Assembly: GCF_013155335.1 (NCBI RefSeq)
Contig: NZ_JABJQZ010000004.1
Location: 372,001-436,000 of the forward strand
Length of the DNA: 64,000 nucleotides
Origin: Nocardioides sp. zg-1230
GTDB taxonomy: Bacteria; Actinomycetota; Actinomycetes; Propionibacteriales; Nocardioidaceae
Direction of reading: 5' to 3'
Shown here piece after piece: positions 61,426-64,000 of this stretch. Positions within the stretch are counted from its first letter, which is position 1; every line of letters starts with the position of its first letter. The notes below the pieces were generated by a model, which saw only the letters and a list, made by a program, of their open reading frames with translations, did no database searches and had not been told where the DNA came from. The translations under genes were made by a program, and so were the position numbers.

Positions 61426-61893
61426 ATGGCGCGCGACCTGCCGGGATCCGTGGTCAACAGCATGCGAGTGCTGGGGCTGATCGTCGCCACGTCGGGGGTG
61501 ATCACGCTGCTGACCTGGCTGATGCGCGACGAGGTGATCCTCGGGTGGGCCGAGGGCAACCCGTCGGCGCAGGAGATCCTCGCCCAGGGCGGGATCGAGC
61601 AGCTGCGCGAGAGCCCCATCGTCCCCGGCTTCGTCGCCCTGTCGGTGGTCGCGTTCGTCGGCTTCGCCCTGCTGGTCCTCGTGCTGGGCTCGTTCTTCGT
61701 CGGCGGGCACGGCTGGACCCGTCCCGTCCTCACGGCCACGGCCGGGGTCGGCGTGCTGGTCGGCGTGGTGTGCCTCGACGCCCACCTGCCGACCATCTTC
61801 GTGGTGCTCTCCGCGCTGGTCATCGTCGAGGGCCTGGTGCTCTCGTTCTTCCTCTGGCGGCGCGAGACCAGCGCCTACCTGCGTCGCACCTGA
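61426..61893 (+). CDS. Small four-helix membrane protein
   Basis: A 155-residue protein from ATG 61426 with AGGGGAG upstream. Four hydrophobic segments (about 15-32, 66-88, 97-117 and 122-142). No recognised family. It is followed by 200 bp that hold the SOS box. Confidence 0.7.
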   Translation: MARDLPGSVVNSMRVLGLIVATSGVITLLTWLMRDEVILGWAEGNPSAQEILAQGGIEQLRESPIVPGFVALSVVAFVGFALLVLVLGSFFVGGHGWTRPVLTATAGVGVLVGVVCLDAHLPTIFVVLSALVIVEGLVLSFFLWRRETSAYLRRT

Positions 61894-61997
61894 GGCGCCA
61901 GCGCACGTCGCCGTCAGGGTCCTGACGGTCGGGTCCTCCCCAGCCGGCGCGCGGGTCTTGACGGCCTGTCGGTGGGGGGGAGTACCGTTCTGGGTGT

Positions 61998-62013
61998 TCG
62001 AACACGTGTTCGA
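61998..62013. promoter_or_regulatory. LexA/SOS box
   Basis: TCGAAC-ACGT-GTTCGA is a perfect match to the mycobacterial LexA box TCGAAC-N4-GTTCGA and is fully palindromic. It lies 80 bp before the DUF6504 gene that leads the dnaE2 cassette, so this cassette should be DNA-damage inducible. Confidence 0.92.
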
Positions 62014-62093
62014 TGCGATCCGGGTGGCGGTGACCTCGACCCCCACCGTCACCCGGGTCGGCCCCGGGGTCGACGACTGTGCGAGGAGGCGCG

Positions 62094-62402
62094 ATGAGGC
62101 AGTACGACGACCCCGTCGAGGTGCGGCGAGGCGAGGCGCAGGACCCCGACCAGTTCCTGTGGCGGGGCCGGTTGTGGAAGGTGCGTGCCGTGGTCGCGCA
62201 CTGGGTGGAGACGGGCCCGTGGTGGCAGGGCGACTCCGGTGCGGTCGCCGACCTCGTCGCCGAGCGCGAGCTGTGGCGGGTGGAGGCCGGCCGGGGCATG
62301 CCCGGAGGACGGCAGGCGAGCGACCCGTCGTCCTACGGCGTCTTCGACCTCTCCTTCGACTGGACCGACGGGCGCTGGCAGCTCGTCGGGTGCCTGGACT
62401 GA
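62094..62402 (+). CDS. DUF6504 family protein
   Basis: A 102-residue protein starting at ATG 62094, five bases after GAGGAGG. RQYDDPVEVRRGEAQDPDQFLWRGRLWKVRAVVAHWVET followed by YGVFDLSFDWTDGRWQLVGCLD matches a small actinobacterial family found next to the mutagenic polymerase genes imuB and dnaE2. Its place in the SOS-boxed unit suggests a role linked to translesion synthesis, but no activity is known. Confidence 0.85.
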   Translation: MRQYDDPVEVRRGEAQDPDQFLWRGRLWKVRAVVAHWVETGPWWQGDSGAVADLVAERELWRVEAGRGMPGGRQASDPSSYGVFDLSFDWTDGRWQLVGCLD

Positions 62403-62413
62403 GGGGCATGGTC

Positions 62414-62854
62414 ATGACCTCACCCAGCTCCCGTCGAGGGCCCGTGCCCGTCCCCGGACCGCACCTGCTGCCGGCCAGCGCCCACTCCTACCTCGCGCGC
62501 TCGGCGACCTCGTTGCGCGACGCGATCACCGCCCGTGACGTGCCGACCCGCTACGCCTGTGCCCACGTGGCCGCCCTCTGCGCGGCCGCCGCGCTGCTCG
62601 CGGCCCGGGCCCGACCGGCGCCGCGGGGTCGCCGGCAGAAGAACGCCTGGGTGCTCCTCGCCGAGGTGGCTCCCGAGCTGTCGGAGTGGGCGAGCTTCTT
62701 CGCCGCCGGGGCCGCCAAGCGCGCGGCCGCCGAGGCCGGGTCGACGAGGGCCGTGACCGAGCGGGAGGCCGACGACCTCGTGCGCGACGCGGACCGCTTC
62801 CTGGCCGTGGTCGAGCAGGCGCTCGGCCTGGTCCCGCACGCCAGCGTCGCCTGA
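62414..62854 (+). CDS. SAV_6107-family HEPN protein
   Basis: About 146 residues from ATG 62414; the ATG at 62408 is too near the GAGGGG ribosome site. Helical, with SYLARSATSLRDAITARDVPTRYACAHVAAL and ERADDLVRDADRF-like sequence (EREADDLVRDADRFLAVVEQAL) as in HEPN-fold proteins of the SAV_6107 group. The canonical HEPN RNase motif R-x4-6-H appears as RYACAH, so RNase activity is possible but unproven. It sits between DUF6504 and dnaE2, as in other actinobacteria. Confidence 0.85.
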   Translation: MTSPSSRRGPVPVPGPHLLPASAHSYLARSATSLRDAITARDVPTRYACAHVAALCAAAALLAARARPAPRGRRQKNAWVLLAEVAPELSEWASFFAAGAAKRAAAEAGSTRAVTEREADDLVRDADRFLAVVEQALGLVPHASVA

Positions 62855-62862
62855 GGGGCTGG

Positions 62863-64000
62863 GTGCAGGTGTCGCCCGACCCGTTCGTCCACCTCCACGT
62901 CGCCTCCGGGTTCTCCCTGCGATACGGCGCCTCCCACCCCGACGCCCTCGTCGAGCGGGCGGCCGAGCACGGCATGGACACGCTGGCCCTCACCGACCGT
63001 GACGGCACCTACGGTGCGGTGAAGTTCGTGCGCGCCGCTCGCCGCGCCGGCGTCCGACCGGTGCTCGGCGTCGACCTCGCGGTCGCCCCGACCATGGGTG
63101 CGGCTGCGGGCGGGAGGATGGGCGGGAGCATCGCGGGGCCCGCGCCACGTCGTCGTACGCCGGTGCGGGGCGGGGTCGCCCGCGACGTGTCGGTGCAGCT
63201 GGGCGGCAGCGCACGCGTCACCTTCCTCGCCCTCGGCAGGTCCGGGTGGGCGGCGCTGTGCCGGATGGTGTCCGCGGTCCACCTGTCCGGCGAGCGCGGG
63301 CGTCCGGTCGGCACGCTCGACCTGCTGGCGCCGCACCTCGCCGGCGGTGACGTGCTGGTGCTGCTCGGACCGTCCTCCGAGCTCGGGGCCGTCGCGACCC
63401 GGCGGCGCGACGACCTGGCTCCGGTCGCGCTCGCGCCGTGGCTCGAGGTGGTGCCGCGACACCACCTCGTCGTCGAGCTGGTGTCCCACCGGCTCGGCGG
63501 TCGCGGGGGCGACTGGGGCCCGGGGACCTCGGCGCACGCTGCCCGCTTGACCGGCCTCGCCCGTCGCGCCGGCCTGACCACCGTTCTCACCAACGCGGTC
63601 CGCTACGCCGACCGCCTCGACGCGCCGACCGTCGACGTCCTCGATGCCGCCAGGCGCCTGGTGCCGCTCGGCTCGGCCGGGCTCCGCGACGTCGGCCCGG
63701 ACGGCGCTCGCGGCAACGCCGAGGGGTTCCTCAAGTCCGGCAAGCAGATGCACGAGGTGGCCGACGAGATCTGCCGGCTCGCCGGGCTGGGCGACAGCGA
63801 GCGGGAGGCGAGGCGGCTGCTCGCGCGCACGAGGACGGTGGCCGACCGGTGCGCCCTCGACCCCCGCGCCGACCTGGGCATCGGCGAGGTGCACTTCCCC
63901 GAGCTCGACCTGGCCGACGCGTCCTCCCACCGCACCGCCGACGCGGTGCTGCGGGCCCGGTGCGAGGCGGCGATCGGCTGGCGGTACGGCACGGGCCCGA
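62863..64000 (+). CDS. dnaE2: Error-prone DNA polymerase III alpha, DnaE2/ImuC (5' part)
   Basis: The first 379 codons from GTG 62863, cut by the right edge (full length about 1100). The PHP domain is clear: FVHLHVASGFSLRYGASHPDALVERAAEHGMDTLALTDRDGTYGAVKFVRAARRAGVRPVLGVDL. An N-terminal HLHV rather than HLH/D-type metal set and short insert are as usual in DnaE2. Later sequence (TNAVRYADRLD and QMHEVADEICRLAGL) continues the DnaE pattern. It is the translesion polymerase of the SOS mutagenesis pathway. ImuB and ImuA-prime are not upstream here. Confidence 0.95.
   Translation, partial: MQVSPDPFVHLHVASGFSLRYGASHPDALVERAAEHGMDTLALTDRDGTYGAVKFVRAARRAGVRPVLGVDLAVAPTMGAAAGGRMGGSIAGPAPRRRTPVRGGVARDVSVQLGGSARVTFLALGRSGWAALCRMVSAVHLSGERGRPVGTLDLLAPHLAGGDVLVLLGPSSELGAVATRRRDDLAPVALAPWLEVVPRHHLVVELVSHRLGGRGGDWGPGTSAHAARLTGLARRAGLTTVLTNAVRYADRLDAPTVDVLDAARRLVPLGSAGLRDVGPDGARGNAEGFLKSGKQMHEVADEICRLAGLGDSEREARRLLARTRTVADRCALDPRADLGIGEVHFPELDLADASSHRTADAVLRARCEAAIGWRYGTGP

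Overview
The window comes from a high-GC actinobacterium, most likely Nocardioides or a close relative in the Nocardioidaceae. The gene content points there: a Flp/Tad pilus locus with a von Willebrand A-TadB fusion, a MacS/MacR-type two-component system, a PknL-like kinase near an Rv2175c-type protein and class II DAHP synthase, a class F sortase, and a LexA-boxed dnaE2 cassette. Genes are densely packed, with many 1-4 bp overlaps, frequent GTG starts and long antisense shadow frames. No rRNA, tRNA, insertion sequence, prophage or CRISPR array was seen. Identification is from sequence reading only; no database search was made.

Layout. 1-3867: a very large secreted repeat protein, cut by the left edge. 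4030-7.7 kb: Lrp-like ligand domain, exonuclease/GIY-YIG fusion, zinc ribbon protein and NYN nuclease. 8.1-10.6 kb: a c-di-AMP (ydaO) riboswitch upstream of an NlpC/P60 cell-wall hydrolase, then a membrane-anchored HExxH peptidase. 10.6-19.7 kb: the Flp/Tad pilus locus. It has two Flp pilins with strong hairpins after them and a seven-gene operon cpaB-cpaE-cpaF-VWA/tadB-tadC-histidine kinase-response regulator. 20.0-23.9 kb: acyl-CoA synthetase, SRPBCC protein, ArsA-like ATPase and a small CxxC protein. 23.9-25.6 kb: TadE and TadG, placed apart from the main pilus operon. 25.8-33.9 kb: ROK glucokinase, HTTM-type membrane protein, LOR/SDH protein, lipase-like hydrolase, PlsC and MacS/MacR with a flavin-reductase-like gene. 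34.0-36.5 kb: DUF4397 protein, class F sortase and a surface protein. 36.6-45.9 kb: GNAT, coiled-coil protein, glycerol kinase, DUF1028 protein, MFS transporter, PPi-type phosphofructokinase, APC permease and a lipoprotein phosphoesterase. 46.0-61.9 kb: aroG, threonine aldolase, DMT exporter, PASTA kinase, LysM/SLT protein, GH16-like protein, Rv2175c-like protein, barnase/barstar pair, polyprenyl synthase, metF, SIMPL protein, FAD oxidoreductase, DUF4126 and YbaK. 62.0-64.0 kb: an SOS box, DUF6504, HEPN protein and dnaE2, cut by the right edge.

The most interesting signal is a 16-bp inverted repeat, TAGTC-N6-GACTA. It occurs perfectly upstream of the pilus operon, the Flp pilin and the giant secreted protein, with a degraded copy upstream of tadE. 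The pilus operon ends with its own histidine kinase and LuxR-type regulator. The boxes may therefore define an autoregulated pilus and adhesin regulon.
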